Shown piece after piece: positions 42,104-52,444 of a DNA stretch of 64,000 bases. Each line of letters opens with the position of its first letter. The first letter of the stretch is position 1. Under the pieces are notes generated by a model. That model had not been told where the DNA came from and did not search any database. It worked only from the letters and a program-made list of their open reading frames with translations. The position numbers and the translations under genes were made by a program. Where the stretch lies: the NCBI GenBank assembly GCA_902619165.1, contig CACNDI010000003.1, positions 1 through 64,000 on the forward strand, given 5' to 3'. The DNA comes from an uncultured Alphaproteobacteria bacterium (GTDB taxonomy: Bacteria; Pseudomonadota; Alphaproteobacteria; Rhodobacterales; Rhodobacteraceae).

Positions 42104-43320
42104 TATCGTACCACTATTTGAAAAGACCGATTAAAGTAATTGATAAAAGAAGAGATCGACAACGATACTGCAAGATAAAAACCCATAAGCAAAAGCATTG
42201 ACTCCAACTCTCTTCCAGTCTGATTAAGAGTAATTCCTCCTAAGGTTCCTCTAACGTCCATGTATCCTACGGCGATGGCAAGAGATGAATTTTTCGTTAA
42301 ATTTAGATAATTTGAGATAAGAGGAGGAACAATAATCCTTAAAGCCTGTGGAAGAATTATAAGGCTCATTATTTTGTTAGGTCTCAAACCCAGAGATGCT
42401 GCTGCCTCAGATTGGCCTTTGGAAACTGCCATGATGCCTGCTCTTACTATCTCAGCAATAAAGGCAGAGGTATAGAAGGCTAATGCTAAGGTCAATGCAA
42501 GAAATGAGTTTCGAAGGTGTATTCCGTCTTTGAAATTAAACCCCTTGAGATAAGGATACTCGAGTGACACTGGCTGGCCCATTGCAAAAAAAAGTATTAA
42601 TGTTGGAAAAATAATTACTGCTACACTAATCCAAAATTTAGGTAAGCTTTTACCAGTATCTTTTTTCTGTTTATTTGCGTATCGAATAAAATAGATAGAG
42701 GCAACTATCGAAAGACCAAAGCACAGCAGTAACCAATAGGCTCCTTCCGCCAAAACTGGTGCTGGAAAATATGTTCCTCGATTTGTTATCGCTACACTCT
42801 CAAAAAATAACATTGTGGCTTCAGGCTCAGCACCTTTGAAAGCCCTTGGTGCAGGGGTGAATTCGGTAAGCAACGCAAAAACCATCACAATCCAAAGGAG
42901 TACTGGGACATTTCTGAAACCTTCTATGTAGGCAGACATAAGCTTTGCCACAATCCAGTTTTTTGAGAGGCGTAGAATACCGACAAAAAGCCCAAGAACT
43001 GTAGCAATTATGCACCCTACAAATGCAACCAGTAGAGTATTAAGAATGCCAACTAAAGCTGCCATTCCGTGTGTACTATCGCTAGTGTAAGGTATTAGTC
43101 GCTGATTAATGTCGTATCCGGCTCTTAGCCATAGAAAATTAAAGCTCACATCTTTATCAAGCAAGGCTAAGTTTTTAATAGTATTATCGACTAGCCAGAA
43201 AAATACGGCCATAAATATTATAAACGTTATTACTTGTAGCGACATTCCTCTATAACGTGTGTCACTTAGCAACATACTAAATTTAAAGCTTTCTGATGGT
43301 GGAAGAGTTGGTGAGCTCAT
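42103..43320 (-). CDS. aapQ: General L-amino acid ABC transporter, permease AapQ
   Basis: 405 residues with about eight spans. GILNTLLVAFVGCIIATVLG opens the permease domain, LWIVMVFALLTEF precedes the large family-specific insertion (about 150-250), and EAAASLGLRPNKIMSLIILP is the ATPase-contacting EAA loop. Pairs with AapM. A gap of 160 bases containing a terminator-like hairpin separates it from aapJ. Confidence 0.94.
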   Translation of the reverse strand: MSSPTLPPSESFKFSMLLSDTRYRGMSLQVITFIIFMAVFFWLVDNTIKNLALLDKDVSFNFLWLRAGYDINQRLIPYTSDSTHGMAALVGILNTLLVAFVGCIIATVLGLFVGILRLSKNWIVAKLMSAYIEGFRNVPVLLWIVMVFALLTEFTPAPRAFKGAEPEATMLFFESVAITNRGTYFPAPVLAEGAYWLLLCFGLSIVASIYFIRYANKQKKDTGKSLPKFWISVAVIIFPTLILFFAMGQPVSLEYPYLKGFNFKDGIHLRNSFLALTLALAFYTSAFIAEIVRAGIMAVSKGQSEAAASLGLRPNKIMSLIILPQALRIIVPPLISNYLNLTKNSSLAIAVGYMDVRGTLGGITLNQTGRELESMLLLMGFYLAVSLSISSFINYFNRSFQIVVR

Positions 43321-43433
43321 ATTAGTTCCATAATTTACATCTGACTATAGTTTATAAAATTTTATCTACAGAGGTAATATAAATTACTAAAGGCTGCAAC
43401 ATTTTACGTCGCGTAAAATTACAATTATTTTCT

Positions 43434-43461
43434 TCAAAAAAAGGGGCGTTCAAGACGCCCC
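43434..43461 (-). terminator. Intercistronic rho-independent terminator after aapJ
   Basis: On the minus strand GGGGCGTCTTGAACGCCCC is followed directly by TTTTTTTGAAG: a 7-bp GC-rich stem with a short loop and a run of seven T. It lies about 20 bases after the aapJ stop and before aapQ, so it should be leaky, making binding protein mRNA more abundant than permease mRNA. Confidence 0.85.
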
Positions 43462-43480
43462 TTTCAAATAGGTTTTCAAA

Positions 43481-44494
43481 TCATCTAAATGGTGGTGAAT
43501 AAAGAATACCACCCTTAGTCCAAGACGCATTTACACCTCTTTCGATGTTAATACCGCTAGTAGCACCTAGATTATTTTCAAAAATTTCGCCATAGTTTCC
43601 ACCCGCTTTAATCGCGTTATACATAGCGTTCTTAGGTAGCCCTACCATAGCTAGAATATCATCATCACCGGTTCCAAGAAGTCTATGGATCTCAGCGTCT
43701 TTAGTATCTTTCCAACTATCTATATTAGCCTTTGTTATTCCTTTTTCTTCAGCAATAACTAGCGCATTTAGCACCCAACGTCCGATGTCAGCCCAATTAT
43801 CATCACCATGTCTCACAAGAGGTCCGAGTGGTTCTTTTGAAATGATTTCAGGCAGAACGAGGTGATCATCAGGATTTTCAAGGTTAACTCTTGTACCATG
43901 TAATGCGGAAGCATCAGTTGTGTATGTGTCACACGCTCCGGCAAGATACTGCTGTTGGGATTCAGCATTATCAGCTGTTGGCACAGGCTCATAGCTCATA
44001 CCATTTTCCTTGAAATAGTCAGCAAGGTTGAGTTCTGTTGTTGTTCCAACTTGAATGCATACCGTCGCACCATCTAATTCCGTTGTTGACTTAACACCAA
44101 GCTCCTTCTTAACCATGAAGCCTTGTCCATCATAATAGTTTACACCCAAGAATGTCTGCTTTAGGTCGGTATCTCTGCTATATGTCCAAGTTGTGTTTCT
44201 AGCAAGTATGTCAACTTCTCCTGCTGCCAATGCTGTAAATCTTACTGCAGATGTTAAACCGACAAATTTCACTGCCATTGGGTCACCAAAAATTGCAGCT
44301 GCTAGAGCTCGGCAATAGTCAACGTCGAACCCAACATCTTTACCGCTATCATCGACAGTAGCAAAGCCAGGTGCACCCGTGGACACACCACATAGTAAAT
44401 TTCCGCGTGCTTTCACATCATCTAGTGTTCCAGCAAAAGTGCCACTAGCAGCCAAAGCTAGCGCTGTAAGCACTCCCAAAAATAGTTTTTTCAT
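43481..44494 (-). CDS. aapJ: General L-amino acid ABC transporter, periplasmic binding protein
   Basis: 337 residues with a signal peptide (KKLFLGVLTALALAASGTFA, cleaved before GTLDDVKARG). The family-3 solute-binding signature GFDVDYCRALAAAIFGDP is at about 54-71, and TTWTYSRDTDLKQTFLGVNY follows. Two cysteines (LLCGVS, DYCRAL) plus a later pair are typical of AapJ/BztA. A GAAGGA site precedes the ATG. The 237-base upstream gap is AT-rich; I see no sure promoter in it. Confidence 0.95.
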   Translation of the reverse strand: MKKLFLGVLTALALAASGTFAGTLDDVKARGNLLCGVSTGAPGFATVDDSGKDVGFDVDYCRALAAAIFGDPMAVKFVGLTSAVRFTALAAGEVDILARNTTWTYSRDTDLKQTFLGVNYYDGQGFMVKKELGVKSTTELDGATVCIQVGTTTELNLADYFKENGMSYEPVPTADNAESQQQYLAGACDTYTTDASALHGTRVNLENPDDHLVLPEIISKEPLGPLVRHGDDNWADIGRWVLNALVIAEEKGITKANIDSWKDTKDAEIHRLLGTGDDDILAMVGLPKNAMYNAIKAGGNYGEIFENNLGATSGINIERGVNASWTKGGILYSPPFR

Positions 44495-44731
44495 ATTTTT
44501 TCCTTCTTTAACCTAGTTTATTTTCGAAACTTTTGTGTGTGCATAAATACAAACTTACACACTTCAAAGATCGTAAGTTTAAACATTCTCACATATTTTT
44601 CCACTTTTAATTGTTCCTACAGAAAAAAGTCATTAAAATCAGTTAATTAAAAGGTATTCCATCTTTTTTTTTTAAAAAATTCTTCTTAAACACTGATTCT
44701 TCAATCAATGATGATTCTCTAAGCCCCCAAA

Positions 44732-45433
44732 CTAGATCATTTGAAGTATTTTTGTCAGATCTCTGAAATGATCAAAATCTAGATTTCTTTTCTGCTGTTC
44801 TTCTTCAACTTCACCCCAGACTTCGATTCTAAAGTTATCTTCAATATTAGCAACTTCCCAAGCGTATTCTGGACTTACTACGTTTTTATAAAGCGCTAGA
44901 CAAGTAAAAAGAGATCCTAGGCTTTTAGTCAGCTCATGTATTGCAGTTAAATGAAAGTTATCAAGGTTTTCTAAATATTTTTTAATAATGTTAGCGTTTG
45001 AGGGTGGCTGCTCTATAAAAAGAAGTCCTGTTCCTATATTCAATTTTAATGAGAAAAATTTTTCAGCCCATTCTATCAAGGGTCTATAAAGATTTTCTTG
45101 CTTCAAATGTAGTTTTGTGGGTTCGCTTGCGATATAACAAATAGGGTCACAGTTGCCATATTCCACCAAACGACCAAAAACAGCTCCCATCTCTTTTTTT
45201 GTTATATCAGTCGCTGAAAAGCAAAATTTAGTAAAAAACCTATTTTTAATGGTACTAAGTTTTCCATCTGCACTCCACTCCCTTACAACCTCGTTAGCTA
45301 ACTGTTCAGACAACTTTAATTCATGGCCTTTATCTGACCTGAGGCATATCTCATCTAAGTAAATGTGGAACAAGTTTTCACTCTGTTTCTCTTTTCTAAC
45401 TCTTTTCCAGTATTTATCTTTACTAATAATCAT
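44732..45433 (-). CDS. ATP12-family F1-ATPase assembly chaperone
   Basis: 233 residues. KDKYWKRVRKEKQSENLFHI…LDEICLRSDKGHELKLSEQL and LANEVVREWSADGKL match the N-terminal ATP12 domain; the C-terminal helical part has VSPEYAWEVANIEDNFRIEV with the family's E-R-D/E features and WGEVEEEQQ. ATP12 chaperones bind F1-alpha subunits during assembly and are shared by mitochondria and alphaproteobacteria. It is followed upstream by the pseudouridine synthase gene, as in many alphaproteobacteria. Confidence 0.9.
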   Translation of the reverse strand: MIISKDKYWKRVRKEKQSENLFHIYLDEICLRSDKGHELKLSEQLANEVVREWSADGKLSTIKNRFFTKFCFSATDITKKEMGAVFGRLVEYGNCDPICYIASEPTKLHLKQENLYRPLIEWAEKFFSLKLNIGTGLLFIEQPPSNANIIKKYLENLDNFHLTAIHELTKSLGSLFTCLALYKNVVSPEYAWEVANIEDNFRIEVWGEVEEEQQKRNLDFDHFRDLTKILQMI

Positions 45434-45464
45434 AGGTATTCCGTTCTAAACCTTTAATTACACA

Positions 45465-46448
45465 TCAAATTTTCCAACCAAAATGTTTCCAAACTAAACC
45501 CATATGCTTAGGCAAAGGTGCCTCAATTTTTGTTGTCTTTTTTGATATTGGATGCACGAAAGTGACGCACCTTGCATGCAGAAAGAGCTTTTTGAATCTA
45601 TATGGAAGGTCTTGAGAATTCTTATCTTCCCTACTTTTGTATTTTCTATCTCCTACGATGGGGTTTCCTAATTCAGCGCAATGAATTCTCAACTGATGAG
45701 TACGACCAGTAGCAGGCTTTAATTCTAGCCATGCATATTTTGACCCTATTTTTTCTATCACTTTATAGAAAGTGAGTGCTTTTTTTTTATTAGCATTATT
45801 CTGCCTACTTTTTTTTTTCTCTATAAGTCTCCTATTAATACTGGGTTTCCAAATATCTATGTTGCCGATATCGCTTTCCAATATACCTTTTTCTGTTTTT
45901 GGCACGCCTTCAACGAGTGCCCAATATTTCTTCTTAACCTGTTTGTCCCTGAACAGAGTGGCAAAAGCGCCAGCCGTCTTAACGTCTCTGGCTAGCAACA
46001 GAATCCCAGAGGTCTCCTTATCAAGCCTATGAATTAATCTTGGTGGATCTTTTGCACCAAATTGTAGTATAGATTTATATGCATCTACATGACTGGTTCC
46101 CTGACCACTGCCTCCTTGTGAGGCTAAACCCTCTGGTTTGTTTATAGCAATAAGATGATTATCCTTTAAAATTATTGCATCCAGTAAAAGCTTCGCCAAC
46201 TTAGGGTCAATTTTTGAGGTTGATTCATCGCCTGTGACACTTAATGAAGGACTAGGTATTGTAATTACATCACCTATAACGAGTCTGTGGGACGCCTGTG
46301 TCCTAATACCATTAACTTTGATCAAACCTTTTCTACAGAGCATATTCACCGAGTTGAAGGTTAGCCGCCTATCATTCCTTCTAATCCAGGTACTTAGCCT
46401 GCAGTCAATTCCATCTTCTTCAACGATTATGTCTCGGCTATCAGCCAT
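45465..46448 (-). CDS. RluA-family 23S rRNA pseudouridine synthase (RluC-like)
   Basis: 327 residues. The N-terminal S4 domain is RLSTWIRRNDRRLTFNSVNM…KGLIKVNG (about 17-70). The catalytic domain has INKPEGLASQGGSG and RLIHRLDKETSGILLLA, with the catalytic Asp in HRLDKE near residue 140, then ATGRTHQLRIHCAELGNPIV. Probably RluC, modifying U955/2504/2580-equivalents, but RluA-family subtypes are hard to tell apart by eye. Confidence 0.9.
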   Translation of the reverse strand: MADSRDIIVEEDGIDCRLSTWIRRNDRRLTFNSVNMLCRKGLIKVNGIRTQASHRLVIGDVITIPSPSLSVTGDESTSKIDPKLAKLLLDAIILKDNHLIAINKPEGLASQGGSGQGTSHVDAYKSILQFGAKDPPRLIHRLDKETSGILLLARDVKTAGAFATLFRDKQVKKKYWALVEGVPKTEKGILESDIGNIDIWKPSINRRLIEKKKSRQNNANKKKALTFYKVIEKIGSKYAWLELKPATGRTHQLRIHCAELGNPIVGDRKYKSREDKNSQDLPYRFKKLFLHARCVTFVHPISKKTTKIEAPLPKHMGLVWKHFGWKI

Positions 46449-46462
46449 TGATAAGCAATTAA

Positions 46463-46897
46463 TTACTCTCTATTTTCGGTAGCTTCAGCACTTTCCTGTT
46501 CTTCTACACGTTTTCGGTCACCCGCCCCTTTGGCGTTTTCGTCTCTATCGACAAGTTCAATTATAGCCATATCTGCCATGTCCCCATATCTTTGACCAGC
46601 TTTTAGAACTCTTACACAGCCTCCATGTCTATCTTTATAACGTGACGCTAAAACATCAAACAATTTTCTTACAGCATTTTGCTGTTTTATCCTTGAGATT
46701 AAAATTCTTCTAGAGTGCAAATTGCCTTTCTTCGCGAGAGTTATCAACTTTTCTACAATCGGCTTCAATTCTTTTGCTTTAGGAAGGGTTGTTTTAATTT
46801 GCTCGTGCTCAATTAAGCTACAAGCCATATTAGCAAACATAGCTGACCTGTGTTCATGCGTTCTGTTTAACTTCCTGTAACCATGCGAATGTCTCAT
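46463..46897 (-). CDS. rplQ: 50S ribosomal protein L17
   Basis: 144 residues. [20 protein letters not shown] start and [16 protein letters not shown]-type stretch (here [20 protein letters not shown]) identify L17; the acidic C-terminal tail after DRDENAKG is common in alphaproteobacteria. Last gene of the long ribosomal cluster, 23 bases after rpoA. Confidence 0.97.
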   Translation of the reverse strand: MRHSHGYRKLNRTHEHRSAMFANMACSLIEHEQIKTTLPKAKELKPIVEKLITLAKKGNLHSRRILISRIKQQNAVRKLFDVLASRYKDRHGGCVRVLKAGQRYGDMADMAIIELVDRDENAKGAGDRKRVEEQESAEATENRE

Positions 46898-46919
46898 AGT
46901 GAATCTCTCGTATAATTAT

Positions 46920-47936
46920 TTAATATTGATCTTCATGTTTTTTTGCAAGTTCTTCAATGTTCTCAGGTGGCCACTCAGAAACGTCCATTCCTAAATGCAG
47001 TCCCATTGAAGTAAGAACCTCCTTAATTTCGTTGAGAGATTTTCTGCCAAAATTAGGAGTTCTTAACATTTCCGATTCCGTTTTTAAAATTAAGTCGCCA
47101 ATGTAAACAATATTATCGTTCTTTAAGCAATTTGCAGACCTAACTGATAGCTCGAGTTCTTCAACTTTTTTCAATAAAAGTGGATTAAAAGCTAGTTCAT
47201 CTTCCTCACTAGCGATCTCTTCAGCTTGGGGCTCCTCAAAATTAACGAAAACAGTAAGCTGATCTTGTAATATTCTAGCAGCAAAAGCTATTGCATCCTC
47301 CGGGCTCACTGATCCATCGGTCTCAATGGATAGTGAGAGTTTATCATAATCAAGCACTTGCCCTTCGCGCGTAGAGTCCACCTTGTATGACACTTTCTTC
47401 ACAGGAGAAAACATAGCGTCTACAGATATTAAACCTATAGCCATATCTTCATCTCTATGTTTATCACCTGGGACGTATCCTTTACCCGTATCAACTGTAA
47501 GTTCCATATCAAGTGATCCGCCTTCATCTAGCTGACATATCATAGCATCTTTGTTTAGAATGCTTATTCCATTTGTCTCAACAATATCTCCGGCAGTAAC
47601 AGCCTTAGGGCCTTGTTCTTTTAATGTTAATTTCTTTGGACCCTCTACTTCCATACCTACTGCAACAGACTTTAGATTTAAAACTATATCCGTAACATCC
47701 TCTCTTACGCCTGGAATCGAAGAAAATTCGTGTAAAACACTATTTATCTTTACTGAAGTGATTGAGGCTCCTTGAAGAGAGGACAAAAGCGTTCTTCTAA
47801 GAGCATTTCCTAAGGTAAGCCCAAACCCTCTTTCGAGTGGCTCAACAACGATAGTTGCAGAATTTGGTTTTTGTTCATCGTTTACAAAGTTTAAACCCGA
47901 AGGTTTTATAAGTTCATGCCAGTTTTTGTGGATCAT
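46920..47936 (-). CDS. rpoA: RNA polymerase alpha subunit
   Basis: 338 residues from ATG 47936, which has GGAGG about 5 bases upstream (an in-frame start four codons earlier precedes that site). [23 protein letters not shown] and [41 protein letters not shown], the UP-element and activator-binding domain with the conserved Arg. Assembly platform of RNA polymerase. Confidence 0.97.
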   Translation of the reverse strand: MIHKNWHELIKPSGLNFVNDEQKPNSATIVVEPLERGFGLTLGNALRRTLLSSLQGASITSVKINSVLHEFSSIPGVREDVTDIVLNLKSVAVGMEVEGPKKLTLKEQGPKAVTAGDIVETNGISILNKDAMICQLDEGGSLDMELTVDTGKGYVPGDKHRDEDMAIGLISVDAMFSPVKKVSYKVDSTREGQVLDYDKLSLSIETDGSVSPEDAIAFAARILQDQLTVFVNFEEPQAEEIASEEDELAFNPLLLKKVEELELSVRSANCLKNDNIVYIGDLILKTESEMLRTPNFGRKSLNEIKEVLTSMGLHLGMDVSEWPPENIEELAKKHEDQY

Positions 47937-48012
47937 CTGGTCCTCCATTCTTACATTAGCTCGATCCGTGAAAGCTAAGCGTTCCCGAGGTTGAAATATT
48001 TACGATGTGTCT

Positions 48013-48390
48013 TTAGACACGTCGTCGTTTTGGTGGTCTACATCCATTATGTGCAATTGGCGTAACGTCTCTGATTGACGTTACGTTCATTCCAATAGCG
48101 GACAGTGCTCTCAGTGCTGACTCTCTACCAGAGCCCGGACCTTGAACATTTACATCAAGAGACTTCATACCGTGCTCTTGCGCCTTCTTTCCAGCATCCT
48201 CTGCTGCCAACTGAGCAGCATATGGGGTTGCCTTTCTTGAACCTTTAAAACCCATAGTCCCACTTGAAGACCACGCTATCGCGTTTCCTTGCACGTCAGA
48301 AATTAGAACTTTGGTATTATTGAAACTGGAATTTATATGAGCGATTCCGGTTGTAATGTTTTTCTTTTCTTTCTTCTTTTTCTTAACCAT
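48013..48390 (-). CDS. rpsK: 30S ribosomal protein S11
   Basis: 125 residues. [51 protein letters not shown] and the universal C-terminus [13 protein letters not shown]-like (here [14 protein letters not shown]). A lysine-rich N-terminus (KKKKKEKKN) precedes it. Platform protein near the E site. Confidence 0.97.
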   Translation of the reverse strand: MVKKKKKEKKNITTGIAHINSSFNNTKVLISDVQGNAIAWSSSGTMGFKGSRKATPYAAQLAAEDAGKKAQEHGMKSLDVNVQGPGSGRESALRALSAIGMNVTSIRDVTPIAHNGCRPPKRRRV

Positions 48391-48403
48391 ATGTTTTTCC
48401 GTC

Positions 48404-48772
48404 TTATTTTTTCTTACCAGCTATCGCTTTTGCTGGTCCTTTTCTTGTTCTAGCATTAGTGTGCGTTCTCTGCCCTCTTACAGGTAAACCCCTCCTGTGT
48501 CTTAAGCCCCTGTAACATCCAAGGTCCATGAGCCTCTTAATGTTTATTGTCCTTTCTCTTCTCAAATCACCCTCTACCACCACATTACCGTCGATATGTT
48601 GTCTTATAGAGGCGACTTCTTGCTCAGAAAGTTGGTTAACTCGTGTTGATACGTTCACCCCTGCAGCATCGCATATACTTTTAGAGGTCACTTTGCCTAT
48701 CCCGTGTATGTAAGTGAGCGCAATTAAGACCCTCTTGTTTGTTGGCAAATTTATCCCGGCTATCCTAGCCAT
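48404..48772 (-). CDS. rpsM: 30S ribosomal protein S13
   Basis: 122 residues from ATG 48772 ([20 protein letters not shown]…IHGIG). [20 protein letters not shown] is the conserved C-terminal RNA-binding segment. GGAGAG lies about 6 bases upstream of this ATG, favouring it over a GTG two codons earlier. Follows adk, the alphaproteobacterial order, after a 161-base gap. Confidence 0.97.
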   Translation of the reverse strand: MARIAGINLPTNKRVLIALTYIHGIGKVTSKSICDAAGVNVSTRVNQLSEQEVASIRQHIDGNVVVEGDLRRERTINIKRLMDLGCYRGLRHRRGLPVRGQRTHTNARTRKGPAKAIAGKKK

Positions 48773-48933
48773 TCTCACTCTCCACTCTAATTTTTCTGTA
48801 ACTTTATAACGGTTTAGACTGTCTTTTATAGCGCTAAAATAAATAAGGTCAATAGGTCACTATAATATTTCTTTTTATTCCTTTAAATTGTCATTTTTAC
48901 TTTTTTCAATGAGCCACAGATCATCCACTAGTT

Positions 48934-49512
48934 CTACTGCTTTACTTTACTCAGCAAGTGTTTTTCAATATTAGTTCTAACTTGTTCAATGCTTCCCATT
49001 CCATCGATTTCTACGAGTTTGTCCTTCTCTAAATAGTAGGGTTTAATCATTTCTGTGCTCTGATGGTACACATTCAATCTTTTTTTAAGTACTTCCGCGT
49101 TGTCATCACTGCGAGCATCTTTACTTTCTCTTGCACGATTTTCAATTCTACTAATTAACATGTCATCTTCGACCACTATTTCAATCACTAAATCCAACTC
49201 CAGTTTGAGTTTACGTAATATTTCATCTAATGCCCTAGCCTGCTCCAAGTTGCGTGGAAACCCATCGAATATAAAGCCTTCGCACTCAGCGTTTTCTAAC
49301 TTTTCTCTGATCATTGACAATATGATCTGATCTGAAACCAAATCACCTCTATCCATGATAGTCTTTGCTTCTTTTCCTAGATCACTTCCTTCTTTTATCG
49401 CCTCTCTAAGCATGTCTCCTGTTGACAACTGTTTGAGCTTGTATCTCTCAACTAACATTTGCGCTTGAGTACCTTTTCCGGCGCCTGGAGGTCCGAAGAG
49501 TATTATAATCAT
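48934..49512 (-). CDS. adk: Adenylate kinase
   Basis: 192 residues, the short form without an extended Zn-type LID. P-loop GPPGAGKGTQ (8-17), LSTGDMLREAIKEGSDLG (AMP binding), FIFDGFPRNLEQARALD, and RSDDNAEVLKKRL after the short LID. Interconverts AMP, ADP and ATP. Its start overlaps the secY stop by 4 bases (ATGA), so translation is coupled. Confidence 0.97.
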   Translation of the reverse strand: MIIILFGPPGAGKGTQAQMLVERYKLKQLSTGDMLREAIKEGSDLGKEAKTIMDRGDLVSDQIILSMIREKLENAECEGFIFDGFPRNLEQARALDEILRKLKLELDLVIEIVVEDDMLISRIENRARESKDARSDDNAEVLKKRLNVYHQSTEMIKPYYLEKDKLVEIDGMGSIEQVRTNIEKHLLSKVKQ

Positions 49513-50861
49513 CTCCTGAACCTGCTTTGTCTTTTACTTTTCCTACCTAAGCGAGACTTCTCGATTAAACCCTCATACTGATACGCCAAGAGATGCGATT
49601 GCAGCTGTGCTACGGTATCTAAAGTTACCGACACAACAATTAGGACTGAGGTACCTCCAAAATAAAACGGAACGTTCATCTGAGCTCTTAGAAACTCTGG
49701 TAACAGACATACCGCAGCCAAATAAAGAGACCCAACTACTAACACTCTGACAATAACATACTCAAGATATTCAGCTGTTTTTGGTCCAGGTCTTATTCCA
49801 GGAACAAATCCCCCCTGCTTCTTTATATTTTCTGCCACGTCCTCTGGTTTGAAAGATACATTGAGTGTGTAAAAATAGGTGAAGAAAATAATCATACCTC
49901 CAAAGAACAAATAGTAGAAAGCTTGGCCGGGACCTAGATAAGCAGCTAAAAATCCAACAAAGCCAGAGCTATCGTTGGATGAGAACGCGGTCATAGTTGT
50001 GGGTAATAACAGTAATGATGACGCAAATATCGCAGGAATCACACCAGCTGGATTCACTTTTACCGGCAGGTTAGAGTTTTCGCCCTCAAATATTTTCATT
50101 CCTACTTGTCGTCTAGGGTACTGTAAAGGAACCTTACGCAGAGCCCTTTCTACGAAAACAACAAACGCTATCACAGCAATTACCACAATTATTAGAAAGA
50201 TAATGGTAAAGGCACTTAGCGCCCCTGATCGACCAGATGCAAAAAACTGTCCTAAAGCTCCAGGTAATTCAGCTATTATACCTACGTATATAATTAATGA
50301 GATACCATTTCCAATACCCCTCTGGGTTATTTGCTCACCGAGCCACATTAAGAGCATAGTGCCTCCCACGAGTGTAACGACGCAGGACACGCGAAAGAAA
50401 AGCCCAGGCTCTGACGCTAGGCCCTGAGACTCAATTCCAGCGGCTATTCCCCACGATTGAAAAAAAGCCAAAACCACAGTACCATATCTTGTGTACTGAT
50501 TTATTTTTTGTCTGCCCTGCTCTCCCTCTTTTTTAAGCTGTTCAAGGTATGGAACCATCGAGGTTAACAATTGCATGATAATAGAGGATGTAATGTAAGG
50601 CATAATTCCGAGTGCAAATACAGCCATCCTTCCGACTGCTCCACCGGTAAACATATTTAGCATCCCACCTATACCCTGTGCATTTTGCTCAAAAAAAGCT
50701 TTCAGTTGTTCTGCATCGACACCGGGAACTGGCACATAAGTACCCGCTCTATAGATGATTAAAAGCAACAGTGCGTAAAGTATCCTGTTTTGAAGGTCCT
50801 TTGCTTTACCAATAGAGCTCCAGCTCAAGTTGGCTGCCATCTGTTCTGCCGCAGATACCAT
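49509..50861 (-). CDS. secY: Protein translocase subunit SecY
   Basis: 450 residues, ten spans. YRAGTYVPVPGVD after TM1, MFTGGAVGRMAVFALGIMPY in the plug region, QYTRYGTVVLAFFQSWGIA-type and IQTQRGIGNGISL-type (here GEQITQRGIGNGISLIIYVG), GMKIFEGENSNLPVKVNPAG, then GFVPGIRPGPKTAEYL. Protein-conducting channel of the inner membrane. Confidence 0.97.
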   Translation of the reverse strand: MVSAAEQMAANLSWSSIGKAKDLQNRILYALLLLIIYRAGTYVPVPGVDAEQLKAFFEQNAQGIGGMLNMFTGGAVGRMAVFALGIMPYITSSIIMQLLTSMVPYLEQLKKEGEQGRQKINQYTRYGTVVLAFFQSWGIAAGIESQGLASEPGLFFRVSCVVTLVGGTMLLMWLGEQITQRGIGNGISLIIYVGIIAELPGALGQFFASGRSGALSAFTIIFLIIVVIAVIAFVVFVERALRKVPLQYPRRQVGMKIFEGENSNLPVKVNPAGVIPAIFASSLLLLPTTMTAFSSNDSSGFVGFLAAYLGPGQAFYYLFFGGMIIFFTYFYTLNVSFKPEDVAENIKKQGGFVPGIRPGPKTAEYLEYVIVRVLVVGSLYLAAVCLLPEFLRAQMNVPFYFGGTSVLIVVSVTLDTVAQLQSHLLAYQYEGLIEKSRLGRKSKRQSRFRR

Positions 50862-50876
50862 AGTACAATATTCCTT

Positions 50877-51341
50877 TTATGAAGAAATAAGATTGAGTTC
50901 GCCACCCAACTTTTCAACTGCTTGTCTTGCTTTTTCGGAAGCACTCGAAACTTCAATTTTTACTTTGGAGGCAAGGGATCCTTTCGCCAAAAGCTTTACG
51001 GTGACTGCATTCTTGTTGACCAAACCTGCGCTACGAAGTACCGCTATATCTATCAACTTATTTTCGACAATCTTTTTCGCATCAACGAGCTTTTGGATTG
51101 ACCCAAGGTTGACGTGATCTAGTAGTTTTTTTGAATTTCTTGAATTGAACCCTCGTTTAGGCAGCCTTTGATAAAGAGGCATCTGCCCACCTTCAAAAGC
51201 CTTAATTGAGACCCCTGATCTTGACTTTTGGCCCTTAATTCCACGGCCAGCAGTTTTACCCTTACCGGAACCAGGCCCCCTTCCAACTCTTACCCTTTTT
51301 TTTACAGCACCAGGGTTATCTGAAATATCATTTAAACGCAT
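50877..51341 (-). CDS. rplO: 50S ribosomal protein L15
   Basis: 154 residues from ATG 51341 (AAGGAAG about 8 bases upstream). [40 protein letters not shown] and [17 protein letters not shown] are the L15 signature. Follows rpmD by 17 bases. Confidence 0.97.
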   Translation of the reverse strand: MRLNDISDNPGAVKKRVRVGRGPGSGKGKTAGRGIKGQKSRSGVSIKAFEGGQMPLYQRLPKRGFNSRNSKKLLDHVNLGSIQKLVDAKKIVENKLIDIAVLRSAGLVNKNAVTVKLLAKGSLASKVKIEVSSASEKARQAVEKLGGELNLISS

Positions 51342-51358
51342 AATCAAAAACTTCCTTT

Positions 51359-51538
51359 TTAATCTAAAACCTTAACCAGATGTGCTACTTTAGCCAACAT
51401 CCCTCGCACCGAAGGCGAGTCCTCTATTTCTCTTACAGAGTTAGTTTTCCTGAGTCCCAATCCTTTTAAAATCCTAATCTGATTTTGTGGTTGACGTATT
51501 GAAGATCCTATCTTTTTTATTTTTATTTTCTTATTCAT
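51359..51538 (-). CDS. rpmD: 50S ribosomal protein L30
   Basis: 59 residues: [56 protein letters not shown]. This is the complete bacterial L30 (QP..Q..L..LGL.k...V...D.p.vRGM). It lies in its usual place between rpsE and rplO, starting 10 bases after the rpsE stop. Confidence 0.96.
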   Translation of the reverse strand: MNKKIKIKKIGSSIRQPQNQIRILKGLGLRKTNSVREIEDSPSVRGMLAKVAHLVKVLD

Positions 51539-51548
51539 GAATTTACCA

Positions 51549-52064
51549 TTATTTAAATGCTATCTCAGAAACTTTTTTGCCTCTTCGCTGAGCAACCATT
51601 CTTGGGCTCCACTCCTTTGTCAAGCCACTGATAGTCGCTCTAATCATATTATAGGGGTTCTGTGAGCCTAATGACTTTGCCACGACATCTTGAATTCCTA
51701 GCATCTCAAAAACAGCTCGCATTGGTCCACCAGCGATGATTCCTGTTCCAGCTTTTGCACTTCTCATAATTACCCTTCCCGCGCCATGTCTACCGTCGAT
51801 ATCATGATGAAGAGTTCTACCTTCTTTCAAAGGAACCTTGACCGTCTTTCGTTTTGCTTGATCTGTAGCTTTACGAATGGCTTCTGGAACTTCCTTAGCT
51901 TTACCCTTTCCATACCCAACTCTACCCTTTTGATCACCCACTACGACCAAAGCTGCAAATCCAAACCTCTTACCTCCTTTTACCGTTTTTGAAACACGGT
52001 TTATCGCTACAAGACGGTCTGTAAATTCTGATTCATCTCTATCTAGTTTTCTCTTATCTTCCAA
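51549..52064 (-). CDS. rpsE: 30S ribosomal protein S5
   Basis: 171 residues. [60 protein letters not shown] and [19 protein letters not shown] are the conserved S5 stretches. Accuracy-related protein at the mRNA entrance. Short spacing to neighbours on both sides. Confidence 0.97.
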   Translation of the reverse strand: MEDKRKLDRDESEFTDRLVAINRVSKTVKGGKRFGFAALVVVGDQKGRVGYGKGKAKEVPEAIRKATDQAKRKTVKVPLKEGRTLHHDIDGRHGAGRVIMRSAKAGTGIIAGGPMRAVFEMLGIQDVVAKSLGSQNPYNMIRATISGLTKEWSPRMVAQRRGKKVSEIAFK

Positions 52065-52075
52065 AGCTCTAATCC

Positions 52076-52435
52076 CTATAGTTTTAATCCATTTTCCCTA
52101 GCGGCATCCGCTAGTGCCTTAACTTTGCCATGATATAGCAATCCACCCCTATCAAATACTACTTCCTTAATCCCTTTTTTTAGAGCTCTTGATGCAATTT
52201 CCTTTCCGATTTTTGTAGCAACTTCTATATTATTTTTTCCAACTACTCCTAAGCTCTTTTCTAGTGATGAGACAGAAGTCAACGTTTTTCCTAGTCTATC
52301 GTCTATTACTTGCGCATAAATGTTCTTAGAAGATCTATGAATGGATAGCCTGCATTTACCGTAACTAGTCTTCTTTAACTTGTTTCTGACCCTGAGAGAT
52401 CGTTTCTTAAACAATTTTATCTTATGTGTTGTCAT
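52076..52435 (-). CDS. rplR: 50S ribosomal protein L18
   Basis: 119 residues. [28 protein letters not shown] (usually A-S-T-L) and [20 protein letters not shown] identify L18, which binds 5S rRNA. Nine bases after rplF. Confidence 0.97.
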   Translation of the reverse strand: MTTHKIKLFKKRSLRVRNKLKKTSYGKCRLSIHRSSKNIYAQVIDDRLGKTLTSVSSLEKSLGVVGKNNIEVATKIGKEIASRALKKGIKEVVFDRGGLLYHGKVKALADAARENGLKL

Positions 52436-52444
52436 AGTAACTCC

